From: Papaver somniferum
Lineage: Eukaryota > Streptophyta > Magnoliopsida > Ranunculales > Papaveraceae
Direction of reading: 5' to 3'
DNA length: 64,000 bases
Assembly (NCBI RefSeq): GCF_003573695.1
Contig: NC_039368.1
Span: forward strand, 13,644,360-13,708,359
The translations under genes were made by a program, and so were the position numbers. Shown in pieces: positions 22,839-32,850 of this stretch (its first letter is position 1; the number at the start of each line of letters is the position of its first letter). Below the pieces are notes generated by a model, which saw only the letters and a list, made by a program, of their open reading frames with translations, did not search any database and was not told the origin of the DNA.

Positions 22839-23320
22839 GTAAATCTTTTCCTAAGATTGATTGTATATTAAAATATCAAGACAATGATCAGTAGAAGACA
22901 AATGAAAATTTGATCATATACTTTTTGGATTTCACTGTTTCGATCTTCTCAATCTTAAACGAATTCACAAGGTCCAGATAACATACATAGGATAGACACC
23001 GCATGTTGTGGATTATATATTAGACCTAGTGTGCAGTTCCTGCTAGTTTAATAGATTTCTTATACAACAGTACACTTAAAGAAAAAAACACTTCTTTGCA
23101 TTTCTGGTATCTTGGATGCTCAACTATGAAATATTTATGACTCATGCACACCTGATGCCTGTCTTATCATGAGCTACTATGAGGGAGATAGACAATAGAG
23201 ATTACTTCCCATGCTACAACTGCTGAAATCGTAGATCTGCATTGAAGATCTGATGTGCTGGTTAATCATTATTAGAGGCATTTTTAAGTATCAAATTTGT
23301 ATCTAAGACAAAAGTATAAG
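22839..23320 (+). other. PMD intron 2, left part
   Basis: This non-coding AT-rich sequence lies between the exon 2 donor and the Copia insertion. It ends in ATAAG (23316-23320), one arm of the TSD. Confidence 0.5.
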
Positions 23321-25741
23321 TCTTAGAGCATTGCTCGGTCGAACTCGCATGCGTTGCTATCTCAAGCATGTTTGTCAATGTTAGTGATCAAAACTATAAG
23401 TCTTGATTTCTAGTCTACTATAGCTAAGTCTCAGACTAGGATAGAAAGTGTAGTTGAGATCAAGGACTTCATGGCGATTCATCATACAAGAATAAGAACT
23501 ACTCAAGGAACCGGTGGGACTTCTCGACAAAAAAGTATGTGAAAACTTGAACTTATCTGTCACTCAAAAGTATATCTACTCTATCTCCTACTTCTTGAGA
23601 CAAAAATTCGTATGCTATATATAGACTTAGATTATACACATTTGGTATTTCGATCCGAGTATACCTAGCCTATCTATATCTCGAAATATGTGTTGGTAAG
23701 CGTTTCGCTTCGACCATGTTTATCTTTACCTAGTGACGAAAGTCATGATATGTTTCAATCACTTTGAAAATTGCTTTGACGAGAAATGGTGTAACAACTA
23801 TATAACGTCCTCTAAGAATGTTTCAATGGTTGGAATGAGAGTTTAGATTACATAATGGACATAAGTATTGTTTTGGAAACACATATGTGCATAAGTCCTA
23901 TCCCTAGAACCAAAGTTTGCGAACTTTTTTGATCAAGAGAAACCGGAAGAATGGCTTGTTGCCAAGTCCGCGAACTCAGTCCGAGAACTGCCGCACTTAT
24001 CATCCCGAGAAATTCTGCTGGAGTTGACAAACTTGTTGCGTGATAACCAGTCCCCGAACCGGCGGAAAGTCTTTGCCAAGATTTTCTGCTGGAGTTTGTA
24101 AACTCTGCCCGGTTGCTTAAGTCCGCGAACCTAGTGTGCGAACTTAAGAAGGTTATATATCCGAAGATGATTTCTGAACTTAAACTTTTAAAGACTAAGG
24201 AATGCAATTTGCAAACCGTGGATATAAAGTTCATGAACAGATTCGAGTGAATCAAATCATCTTTGCTTCAATTGTGTCTTGTGTAGTACATAAGATTTCA
24301 TTGCAATTGAACAACTCTCTAACTATTTCATTTGATTCATTTGAACTAGTTATGGTAAAGAAGAATATGGTTGGTATGAAATGCTCATATGGCTAACCTT
24401 TTGGTTAACTATTGTTGAACCAACAATGTACATGTTTGGGTACGGTTAACAAACCTATAAGCATGCATTTCATTTGTGTATAACAAGCTAAGTTTTCGAT
24501 CTGAAGGTTGAGAAATATTAGCTTGAATTTAAATCAGGTTGTCATCTAATGATGGATATTGTTTGCTTTGTGACCAAGGAGAAACCCTGATTTGAAAGAC
24601 TATATAAGGGGACATCTAGCAACTCTGCAAAACTAATACCCACACTTCATGTGTGATACTAGTTTGCGTTCTAGAGTCGTTTATCCTTTAACCTTTGGTT
24701 TTCTTCTTCTAAAACCAGGTTAACGACTTAAAGACTTCATTGGGATTGTGAAGCCAGACCGATACTACTTTTATCGTAGTTGTGTGATCTGATCTTGCAT
24801 CTTCTATCGTACGAGTACAATAAGATTGATTGGCTTGAGGTTAATATCTCTGATAGGCAAGATATAAAAAGTAATCATAAACATCTTCGTCTCATTATTT
24901 GTGATTCTGCAACACCTTGTTTCGCTACCATACGATTAAGATAGTTGTGAGGTGATTGATTTATCTAGGCTGTTCTTCGGGAATATAAGACCGGATTATC
25001 AATTGGTTCCTGTTCACCTTGATTATTATCAAAATACGGAATAAAAACTTTAGGGTTTTTCTGTGGGAGAAAAATTGATCCTTTGATATACTTGTCTGTG
25101 TGAGACAAATTTGTTTATTGTCAAAGCCTGCGATTTTGGGTCGTAACAACTCTTAGTTGTGGGTGGGATCAACTAAGGGAATCAAGTGCGCAGTATCCTG
25201 CTGGGATCAGAGGCGTAGGGAGTACAATTGTACCTTGGATCAGTGGGAGAATGATTGGGGTTCAACTAAAGTCCATTCCGAAGTTAGCTTGGAGTAGGCT
25301 AGTGTCTGTAGCGGCTTAATACAATGTGTGTTCAACCTGGACTAGGTCCCGGGGTTTTTCTGCATTTGCGGTTTCCTCGTTAACAAAATTTCTAGTGTCT
25401 TTGTTATTTCATTTTCCGCATTATATTGTTTTATTTTTATAATTGAAATAATACAGGTTGTGCGTTAGATCATCAATTAGAGTAATCCAACCTTTGGTTG
25501 TTGATTGTCATTGATTTATCCTTGGATATTGGTCTTTGGTGCCATCCAAGTTATTCCTTGTATTTAGTTAGTACTCGCAGTTTCTGTTTTAGGAAATCAA
25601 ATCAAGAGAGAGAGATATAAACTCGTTGATGTACTTTTAATTGATTGAGTCTTGTTGATTCTCTTAAAATTATATTCATGTTTGTCCATACAGATTTCTA
25701 AGATAAATATTGGGTGGTGTTGTTAAACCCCCTCTTTTTCA
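23321..25741 (+). repeat. 5' LTR of C2
   Basis: It starts TCTTAGAGC, where the 3' LTR has TGTTAGAGC, so the first dinucleotide has changed. It ends CCTCTTTTTCA. It carries a TATA box at 24599-24608 and the block CCCGGGGTTTTTCTGCA near 25347. Confidence 0.9.
24599..24608 (+). promoter_or_regulatory. TATA box of the C2 5' LTR
   Basis: ACTATATAAGG is conserved at the same place in all family A LTRs in the window: 34151-34160 on +, and on the - strand near 46007-46018 and 41756-41766. A CACGTG (G-box) word about 40-50 bp downstream is present in the 3' LTR of C2 (near 34198), and in X and Y, but has changed in this copy. Confidence 0.65.
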
Positions 25742-25743
25742 AT

Positions 25744-25755
25744 TGGTATCAGAGT
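25744..25755 (+). other. Primer-binding site of C2
   Basis: TGGTATCAGAGT three bases after the LTR matches the sequence complementary to the 3' end of plant initiator-Met tRNA (TGGTATCAGAGC) with one end mismatch, the standard PBS of plant Copia elements. Confidence 0.9.
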
Positions 25756-25805
25756 AGGCAAACACGTTAAAGACCTTATCAGTCTGTGTTTGCAGCGATC
25801 GGATT

Positions 25806-26087
25806 ATGGACGAGACTATCTCTAATAACGTACCAGTTCAGAAATTAACAGATGATTCTAAAAGCTTGGATTCACCTGAGAGAACTGTCACATCTAAGTC
25901 AATATCTAAACATTCTCTTGATGTAAAAACTGTTGATTGGGAAACTCTCCTAGAAGATCAGTTGGATGAACTTTCTGATGAAGGTGATTCAGATATTGAT
26001 AGAGATGTTGATGAGGAAGTATCAGAGTATGTCAAGTTTTTGGATTCGTGGAATATGAAGAAGATTACAAGTTCTCATGTCACACCA
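25806..26087 (+). pseudogene. Gag-like ORF of C2, N-terminal part
   Basis: ATG at 25806 begins 52 nt after the PBS. The 94-codon segment is acidic (LLEDQLDELSDEGDSDIDRDVDEE) with no recognised domain; the usual Copia gag (UBN2-like) segment is not visible. The reading frame runs into the nested Gypsy element at 26088 and picks up again in sense at 30088, so the insertion split it. Confidence 0.6.
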
Positions 26088-27399
26088 TGATGAACACGAA
26101 AGTGCGAAGCATTTTCACCCGTAAATACATTAGCTGGGACTCATTTTATCACTAATAAACTTGTTTGTAGGTATTTTCATGAAATAAGCTCTTATGGAGA
26201 AAGTTGCTCGAAAAGTGGTTTTTGTACCCCGGAGGACACATGTTATTCGGACTCTCAGTTTTGGATAAGGGGTATCCAATTACTAAGGGGCATCCTAATT
26301 GCTATTCGCACTCCCGGATTGGATATGGGGAGGAGCGGTGATTTCCTTTGATTTGCAAAAGGAAGGATATATTCTCGGTTTGAAGAAAATAGAGGTGAAG
26401 ATATTGTTTGTGTTATTACATGATGATTTGGAGAAGATTTGCCGTGGGAGTATATTCTGCATTGATTGGAGGAGTTATATGGAAGGAAATGGAAAGAAGA
26501 TATTATGTTTTGATTTGTTATTATCCTGAAGATAGTTCAACAACTCATATACACGTAACAGAAAAGGGAAGGAGAATAAAATCTCCATGATTTGGCAGAG
26601 AAGTCAAAAGAAGATATTTTCGGGTTTAAGTGATTTGATTCTCTGAGTTATAGTAGGAAGTTACGTAGGATATTCTTTTAATATTTGCGTATGTCTAATG
26701 GGGGATTTTGGGATGAATCAAACAACTTAGAATCGCGTGATAATAATGGAAAATATTCCCGTGGAGAATAATGGAGTAAAGAGAGAATATTTGCGCATTG
26801 AACAAGAGATATTAAGTGATGCTGAGACTATATAATGAGTTTACTGAAGTCATAGATGGATATCGAGAGTTGGGAGAGTTTGTAACGCCTGTTTAGCGGT
26901 TTATGTTATTTTTCTCCTTTTCTTCATTGTAAACACCATTTGAGCTATATAAAAAATATTTTGAGAGTGTCTACATCATGAGTAGCTAAACCCCAACACT
27001 GGGACGACGGAGGAAACCGAATTTTATACATGGGTAAAATTATTTTATTCTCTATATGACTTTTGCACTATTAAAATAGAATTATGATTTTGATTAATTA
27101 GTTGTCATTTCATTTGATGGGTCATGCTTTCTTAGATATTTTGATGTCCCATACTTAGGATTTACAACTAATATTTTGAGAATCTATCTTGGCAAAAATA
27201 AGAGTCCATGTTTTTTTATTTATTGAGCTAGAATTGTTGAAGAATAAATAATTGAACTTGATGATATGAATTCGGTGAAATCCTAGTCCCAGTAACTCTC
27301 GCTTTTATTTATCATTTTCATTAAATCTTTAAATTTAATCTTCACAAGTCTTAGAGTTCGAATCTTTATTTACTACAACGACAATAAAAAAAATCATCA
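26088..27399 (+). repeat. 5' LTR of N1
   Basis: The terminal hexamers TGATGA...TCATCA are inverted. A TATA box CTATATAAT lies at 26828-26836. The GGAGGACACATGTTATTCGG block is shared with G1 LTRs. Confidence 0.9.
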
Positions 27400-27402
27400 T
27401 TT

Positions 27403-27418
27403 TGGCGCCGCTGACTTG
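27403..27418 (+). other. Primer-binding site of N1
   Basis: TGGCGCCGCTGAC lies four bases after the LTR. Its first eight bases equal those of the tRNA-Asp-complementary PBS typical of the Athila/Tat group; the rest diverges. Confidence 0.75.
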
Positions 27419-27541
27419 AAGTTGTTTTTAGATTAATTTTTAGGTTTATTTTTATTTATTTTGTAAAGTATTTTTATTTCATTTTAGATTATTTTTTTTC
27501 CTTTTTATGCGTTTATTTTTGTATTTGTTTTCAGGGACTTT

Positions 27542-28294
27542 TTGAGGATGATGACTTCTTCTGAGGAGACGTCACCTAAGACGACGTTGGCGGAATATAA
27601 GCGTAGAAAGTCAAATTATCAGGAAACCTCATCTGATATGACGCTTGCTGAATATAAGCGTAGGCAACAGTATGGAGTTTCTACTCCACATGTGGTAAGT
27701 GAAGAATCACCTTTAACAATATGTGATAAGTATTACAAACACACACCGCCTAGTTTGGAACAAAGATTGAGAGTTCTTGAATGTCAAAGATTATATGATG
27801 ATGATGATGAATCTTGCAGTAACTCTCTGTTCCAAACAGAACATATAGATGACCCTGTGGATGATTGTGTGGATGATTTTCCTAATTCCATAGATGAATC
27901 CATCCCACAAGATAATTCACCCAACTTAGAGGTTGTTTCTAGACCCCTAGACTTCCAAAAGTTGCCTAATTTAGGATTAGAATTGTGTGCTTCTAAAGTG
28001 TTGTTGGATTACTTTGCATCTAAGTACCCAGAGGACTTGCCTATTCCTGATATCGTACATGAGCCAATTGAAAATTTTCCAGTCCCAATAATATCCCCAT
28101 ATTATGTTCTTTACACACTTCCTTGTGTTGTAAAAACTTGGTTTGGAGGTAAGTCTCTGTTTTTGATAGTTTCAGTGTCTCCGCATCGTGATAACATAAG
28201 TGTGAAGCTGTCATTTGTAAATGTTGTATTTTGGGTTGATCCCCAAATTTTCAGGTTGTTAGTTTATGGGGATCCTTTTTATATATTCCAGTAG
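27542..28294 (+). CDS. Unknown protein of a non-autonomous Gypsy element, intact ORF
   Basis: This is a 250-codon ORF; the first in-frame ATG is at 27548 or close to it (27542 also gives a start-like codon context). The N-terminal 50 residues contain a near-repeat, TTLAEYKRRKSNYQETSSDMTLAEYKRRQ in sense (units TTLAEYKRR and MTLAEYKRR). The middle is acidic (DDDDES, DDPVDDCVDD). The C-terminal half has LGLELCASKVLLDYF, KYPEDLPIP and finally DPQIFRLLVYGDPF. The last two patches align with the decayed ORFs of G1 at 8778-9511. No catalytic motif, zinc knuckle or clear membrane segment was recognised. An intact frame in an otherwise gene-less element suggests recent selection or a young insertion. 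Confidence 0.6.
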   Translation: MRMMTSSEETSPKTTLAEYKRRKSNYQETSSDMTLAEYKRRQQYGVSTPHVVSEESPLTICDKYYKHTPPSLEQRLRVLECQRLYDDDDESCSNSLFQTEHIDDPVDDCVDDFPNSIDESIPQDNSPNLEVVSRPLDFQKLPNLGLELCASKVLLDYFASKYPEDLPIPDIVHEPIENFPVPIISPYYVLYTLPCVVKTWFGGKSLFLIVSVSPHRDNISVKLSFVNVVFWVDPQIFRLLVYGDPFYIFQ

Positions 28295-28362
28295 GTGTAC
28301 TTTTTTTTTTCCGTTTACTTTTTGCATTTTCCATCTTAATATTTGCGTTGGATGACTCAATT

Positions 28363-28397
28363 ACATTGAGACAATGTAATGTTTACGTGTGGGGGAG
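28363..28397 (+). other. Internal hairpin plus second PPT-like tract of N1
   Basis: ACATTGAGACAATGT (28363-28377) is followed by GTTTACGTGTGGGGGAGAGG. The second part resembles the terminal PPT at 28751-28765 and the pair matches those in G1 and Z. Confidence 0.65.
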
Positions 28398-28441
28398 AGG
28401 TTAACTTTTTACTTTATTTTTTCAGGAAATTCCTTGCACAT

Positions 28442-28720
28442 CATGACCAACTGTGTAGCGGGTCTGCTCCTTTTTTTCTTGCATTATATGACCAGCTGTG
28501 TAGCGGGTCTAAAATATATATATATATAAAAAAATAAAAAATATGACCAGCTGTGTAGCGGGTCTCTTTCTCTTTATCTTATTATATGACCAGTTGTGTA
28601 GCGGGTCTAAAAAAAACCAGTTGTGTAGCGGGTCTCTCTTTCTCTCTTATTATAAGACCAGCTGTGTAGCGGGTCTCTCTTTCTCTCTTATTATATGACC
28701 AGCTGTGTAGCGGGTCAGTT
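28442..28720 (+). repeat. Seven-copy CAGCTGTGTAGCGGGTCT repeat
   Basis: The core CCA(G/A)(C/T)TGTGTAGCGGGTC occurs near 28446, 28491, 28546, 28590, 28617, 28659 and 28700. Copies are separated by 10-40 bp of T-rich or AT-rich sequence. The array occupies the space between the internal PPT-like tract and the 3' LTR. Confidence 0.85.
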
Positions 28721-28750
28721 TTCTGTTTCGCTCGAGAACTAGCAAAATGT

Positions 28751-28765
28751 AAGTGTGGGGGAATT
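28751..28765 (+). other. Polypurine tract of N1
   Basis: AAGTGTGGGGGAATT immediately precedes the TGATGA start of the 3' LTR. Confidence 0.85.
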
Positions 28766-30082
28766 TGATGAGCACGAAAGTGCGAAGCATTTTCACCCAT
28801 AAATACATTAGCTGGGACTCATTTTATCACTAATAAACTTGTTTGTAGGTATTTTTATGAAATAAGCTCTTATGGAGAAAGTTGCTCGAAAAGTGGTTTT
28901 TGTACCCCGGAGGACACATGTTATTCGGACTCTCATTTTTGGATAAGGGGTATCCAATTACGAAGGGGCATCCTAATTGCTATTCGCACTCCCGGATTGG
29001 ATAAGGGGAGGAGCGGTGATTGCCTTTGATTTGTAAAAGGAAGGATATATTCTCGGTTTGAAGAAAATAGAGGTGAATATATTGTTTGTGTTATTACATG
29101 ATGATTTGGAGAAGATTTGCCGTGGGAGCATATTCTGCATTGATTGGAGGAGTTATATGGAAGGAAATGGAAAGAAGATATTCTGTTTTGAGTTGTTATT
29201 ATCCTGGAGATAGTTCAACAACTCATATACACGTAATAGAAAAGGGAAGGAGAATAAAATCTCCATGATTTGGCAGAGAAGTCAAAAGAAGATATTTTCG
29301 GGTTTAAGTGATTTGATTCTCTGAGTTATAGTAGGAACTTACGTAGGATATTCTTTTAATATTTGCGTATGTCTAATGGGGGGTTTTGGGATGAATCAAA
29401 CAACTTAAAATCGCGTGATAATAATGGAAAATATTCCCGTGGAAAATAATGGAGTAAAGAGAGAATATTTGCGCATTGAACAAGAGATATTGGGTGCTGC
29501 TGAGACTATATAATGAGTTTACGAGAGTCATAGATGGATATCGAGAGTTGGGAGAGTTTGTAACACCTGTTTAGCGGTTTATGTTATTTTTCTCCTTTTC
29601 TTCATTGTAAACACCATTGGAGCTATATAAAAAATGTTTTGAAAATGTCTACATCATGAGTAGCTAAACCCCAACACCGAGACGACGGAGGAAGCCGAAT
29701 TTCATACATGGGTAAAATTATTTTATTCTCTATATGACTTTCGCACTAATTAAAATAAAATTATGATTTTGATTAATTAGTTGTCATTTCATTTGATGGG
29801 TCATGCTTTCTTAGATATTTTGATGTCCCATACTTAGGATTTACAACTAATATTTTGAGAATCTATCTTGGCAAAAATAAGAGTCCGTGTTTTTTTTATT
29901 TATTGAGCTAGAATTGTTGAAGAATAAATAATTGAACTTGATGATATGAATTCGGTGAAATCCTAGTCCCAGTAACTCTCGCTTTTATTTATCATTTTCA
30001 TTAAATCTTTAAATTTAATCTTCACAAGTCTTAGAGTTCGAATCTTTATTTACTACAACGACAATCAAAAAAAAAATCATTA
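28766..30082 (+). repeat. 3' LTR of N1
   Basis: It is nearly identical to 26088-27399, with a TATA box at 29506-29514. It ends AAATCATTA (CA changed to TA), followed by TSD CACCA. Confidence 0.9.
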
Positions 30083-30087
30083 CACCA

Positions 30088-31176
30088 CTTCTGACTCCTC
30101 TCTGTCGAGAAAACAAGAAATTGAGAAGATGTTACGCAGGTGTTTATTTTTCGAATCGTTCTAACGAATCGATCCTCAAGGATTCTGAGGAAAACCTACG
30201 TATGAAGTTACTTGAATGTGATAATCTTTATCAAAAGTACTTTTTGTTGGAAGAGAAACTTGCAGAATCTGAAGCAAGGTTTAACTCTCAACAAATTAGT
30301 TTTGATGACAGATAAAGTGTTTGTCTCACTCGAGAAAAACGCCTTGAGGCTGATTTAGCTGTTGCTCTTGATAAAATCAAGATGTTGGAAGATGACTTGA
30401 AAAAGTTCAATACTAGTTCAAGCAAATTAACCACTATGCTAGGAGAAAGTAAAAATCATTGTGATACACGAGGATTGGGTTATAAGGTAATAGATGCTCC
30501 AAGTATTAGCAAAGAGGTAAAATTTGTCAAGGCTAGTGATTCTTCTCAACAAAAGGTTTCCACTGATGGAAAAAGTGAAATACCTTCACCGACAATTAAG
30601 GTTCGAAAGAGCAAAGAATATCAACCTCCAAAGTCAGCACATACAGATCGAGGTAAGAACATTCCTTATGTTTGCCACTATTGCGGAAATAAAGGTCACC
30701 TGGAAAGGAGATGTTGTTTTCGTATAAGGAATAAGAAACTTCATGATGTTCTTGTTTGGGCTTCACAAGAAGTTGTGAAACCAAGATAATATGCTAAGGC
30801 CAATCCCCTTAACATTACAAGTTGTAACTTTCCAACCTTTAGGAAAAGGAATCGCTGCTGTGATAAACCTAGATTTTCCTATAAACGTTATACGAAGCCT
30901 TTTCACAATTGTAATGGTTATCAAAAGGATAACTTCGTAAAGACGGAGACAAGATCCGATGTTCCCAATTGGAGAAAGACAAACTTGCAAAAGAATAGTC
31001 AATCCAATTCTCTTCCGAGAAATCTTGAAGAGAGTGATGGGAAGAAGGTTCTGGTTGTTCCTATACGCACTCAGAAGTGGGTACCAAAGAAAGATAATGA
31101 TGATTCGAGTGTGAAAAGGAATGATCTTCCAGAAAATTCCATGACTATGGAGAAGGCAGTATCCATGATGTTGTAA
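30088..31176 (+). pseudogene. Gag-like ORF of C2, C-terminal part with CCHC zinc knuckle
   Basis: The frame resumes after the nested element. A coiled-coil-like stretch (LRMKLLECDNLYQKY, LLEEKLAESEARF) is broken by one in-frame TAA at 30313-30315 and continues KRLEADLAVALDKIKMLEDDL, then the RGLGYK motif typical of plant Copia gag. A CCHC knuckle CHYCGNKGHLERRC follows at about 30673-30714. After a stop near 30787 the same region carries on in sense to TQKWVPKKD near 31070-31095, the place where autonomous Copia elements pass into protease. It then stops at 31176. No pol follows. It would coat element RNA if translated; as read it has at least two nonsense sites. Confidence 0.7.
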
Positions 31177-32836
31177 CTTAACAAGTGTTTTGGGAAAATG
31201 GAATTGGATGTGAAAGGCTCTAAAAGTGATCCCTTTCATGATAATCCAAAGGTTCATTGTGGTGAACAAGACATTGTTCACCCCAACACAACTTGATTGT
31301 GTTGTGAGTGCATCCTCACCAAGGAATGCCCTGCTATGTATATGGTGAGGGAAGCACGAAAATTGGGGGGCACAGATTATGTTCGGTAAGGCTGTAGAAT
31401 TCAATTGGATTCATCTAAAAAGGTATGTCTATAAACTTGAGAAAGATTTGTGCTTTTAGAGAACTTATAGTAATTCACGTACCTTTCTTATCATTCTTTT
31501 CTACCTAACTTGATCTGTGTTTAAGGTTCTTAAACGTTTAATTTTGAAAATACTAGTTCGGGATGTTTGGTTGTGTATTCCACGGTATTGATCTTCACTG
31601 ATCCATATTATATGTAATACTGTGAGGCTCAGAATGTGTCTTATGTTGATCACGATAGAACCAAGTTGATTAATTTTGATTAGCTTTGTTGGTTGTTCCG
31701 TAAGGTACTTTATGTTGAGCATTCTTGAACTAAATTAACCATTTTGTTTGGTTATTTAGTTATTGCTCCATAAGTCTTTTTATGTCGAGCAAAACAAATG
31801 ACAACTAAATTGATTAATTTTGTAATTAGTTTGGTTGTGTATTCCAATTAGATTAATTATGGGTTCTCTTGTAATTAATCTAGTTGAGTATTTTCGTACT
31901 CCGTAAGATTCCTATTATGTCGAGTATATGAACGACTATCATATTCATTTTCTAATGGTTATGTTAGTCGTATGCTCCGTAAGTTATCTTATGTCGAGCA
32001 TAATCAATTAAGTCGATCACTTTTGTGTTTAATTTGATTGCGTATTCCGATTAAATTAATCATGGGTTTACTTGTCATTAATTTGATTGAGTTTTTGGAT
32101 ATAGAAAATCATTCTCATGGTTTTTGGTGTCCAATCAAAATCCTTCTTTTCTTTTGAAATTAAGGTCGCTCCTGTTGTTCCCTTGGGAATGACATCAAAT
32201 GGAGGAGAGTTCTTTTGAACTTGTGCTTAATGGTCATATCTTGAGGGGTGTGCGGCTGTGGAATATTAAAGAGGTTATCTTGTATCTTTAAACTCCTTAC
32301 GAATGATATTAGCTTCGGCTATATGATTGCATCCAAATTAGATGGTATGTATTTTCTTTTAGTCATAAAATTTCTCTTACGGAAATTTCATTATGACCCC
32401 GTTCTTGTACCTTTTCCAATTTTATTGACAAAAAGGGGGAGAATTAATATATAATTCAGACTACAAATACATATGGTTTTCGGATCATTGTGTAAGGGGG
32501 AGTGGTTTTCATGTGATATGGAGTATTGACTAAGGGGGAGTGATACATATCACCATAGTATTATTGTTGAAGTTATGATACAATTGGACTTTGACACTGT
32601 GTAATAATACTATGACACTGTATAGCAATGATCGAGACCGATGCTTTCTCATTGTTATAGCTACGGATCTTCAACAACGGTGATGCTAAACTTACAACCT
32701 TTGGGATCATTGGAGTACTTGGAAGTGACGAAGATTTCGAGGAATGCTGAAGATCAAACATGTGGAATAGGAGCTACTAAAGTTTCTTTATCTTTTTTGT
32801 ATTCCATATGTACTGATAGTTTTGTCATTAAAATTG
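31177..32836 (+). other. 3' non-coding region of C2
   Basis: This is about 1.66 kb with no reading frame of note, between gag and the PPT. 32250-32836 is conserved in reverse in X (43078-43700) and Y (47290-47900), and includes several short purine runs (AAGGGGGAG at about 32497 and 32534) resembling the PPT. The middle holds the stem-loop series annotated separately. Confidence 0.6.
31600..32100 (+). repeat. Series of related stem-loops in the 3' region of C2
   Basis: Five units share the frame 'GCTC-CGTAAG ... CTTATGT-CGAGC': 31630-31658, 31694-31721, 31763-31792, 31897-31926 and 31971-32002. Stem bases differ but stay complementary (TTGCTC with GAGCAA, TACTC with GAGTA, TATGCTC with GAGCATA). 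Between them are AT-rich stems such as TAGATTAATTA (31849-31859) with TAATTAATCTA (31872-31882), and TTAAATTAAT (32051-32060) with ATTAATTTGA (32077-32086). Confidence 0.7.
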
Positions 32837-32850
32837 ACAAAGGGGGAGAT
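32837..32850 (+). other. Polypurine tract of C2
   Basis: GACAAAGGGGGAGAT lies directly before TGTTAGAGC of the 3' LTR. The same tract appears in reverse next to the X and Y LTRs (ATCTCCCCCTTTGTC). Confidence 0.9.

Larger units (their letters stand above)
26088..30082 (+). mobile_element. Non-autonomous Athila/Tat-type Gypsy element (N1), complete with TSD
   Basis: LTRs at 26088-27399 and 28766-30082 (about 1.31 kb each, very similar by eye) start TGATGA and end TCATCA (TCATTA in the right copy). TSD CACCA is at 26083-26087 and 30083-30087. PBS TGGCGCCG and PPT GTGTGGGGGAAT are in place. The internal region of 1.37 kb holds one long ORF (27542-28294) and no pol motifs. It interrupts the gag frame of C2. 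Confidence 0.9.

Noticed and set aside
25744..25755. tRNA gene at the initiator-Met-like sequence
   Set aside because: Only the PBS complement is present; no tRNA cloverleaf or A/B boxes surround it.
30763..31404. 213-codon - strand frame in C2
   Set aside because: It is the reverse of the gag-like region, whose + strand frame carries the CCHC knuckle, so it is a shadow frame.
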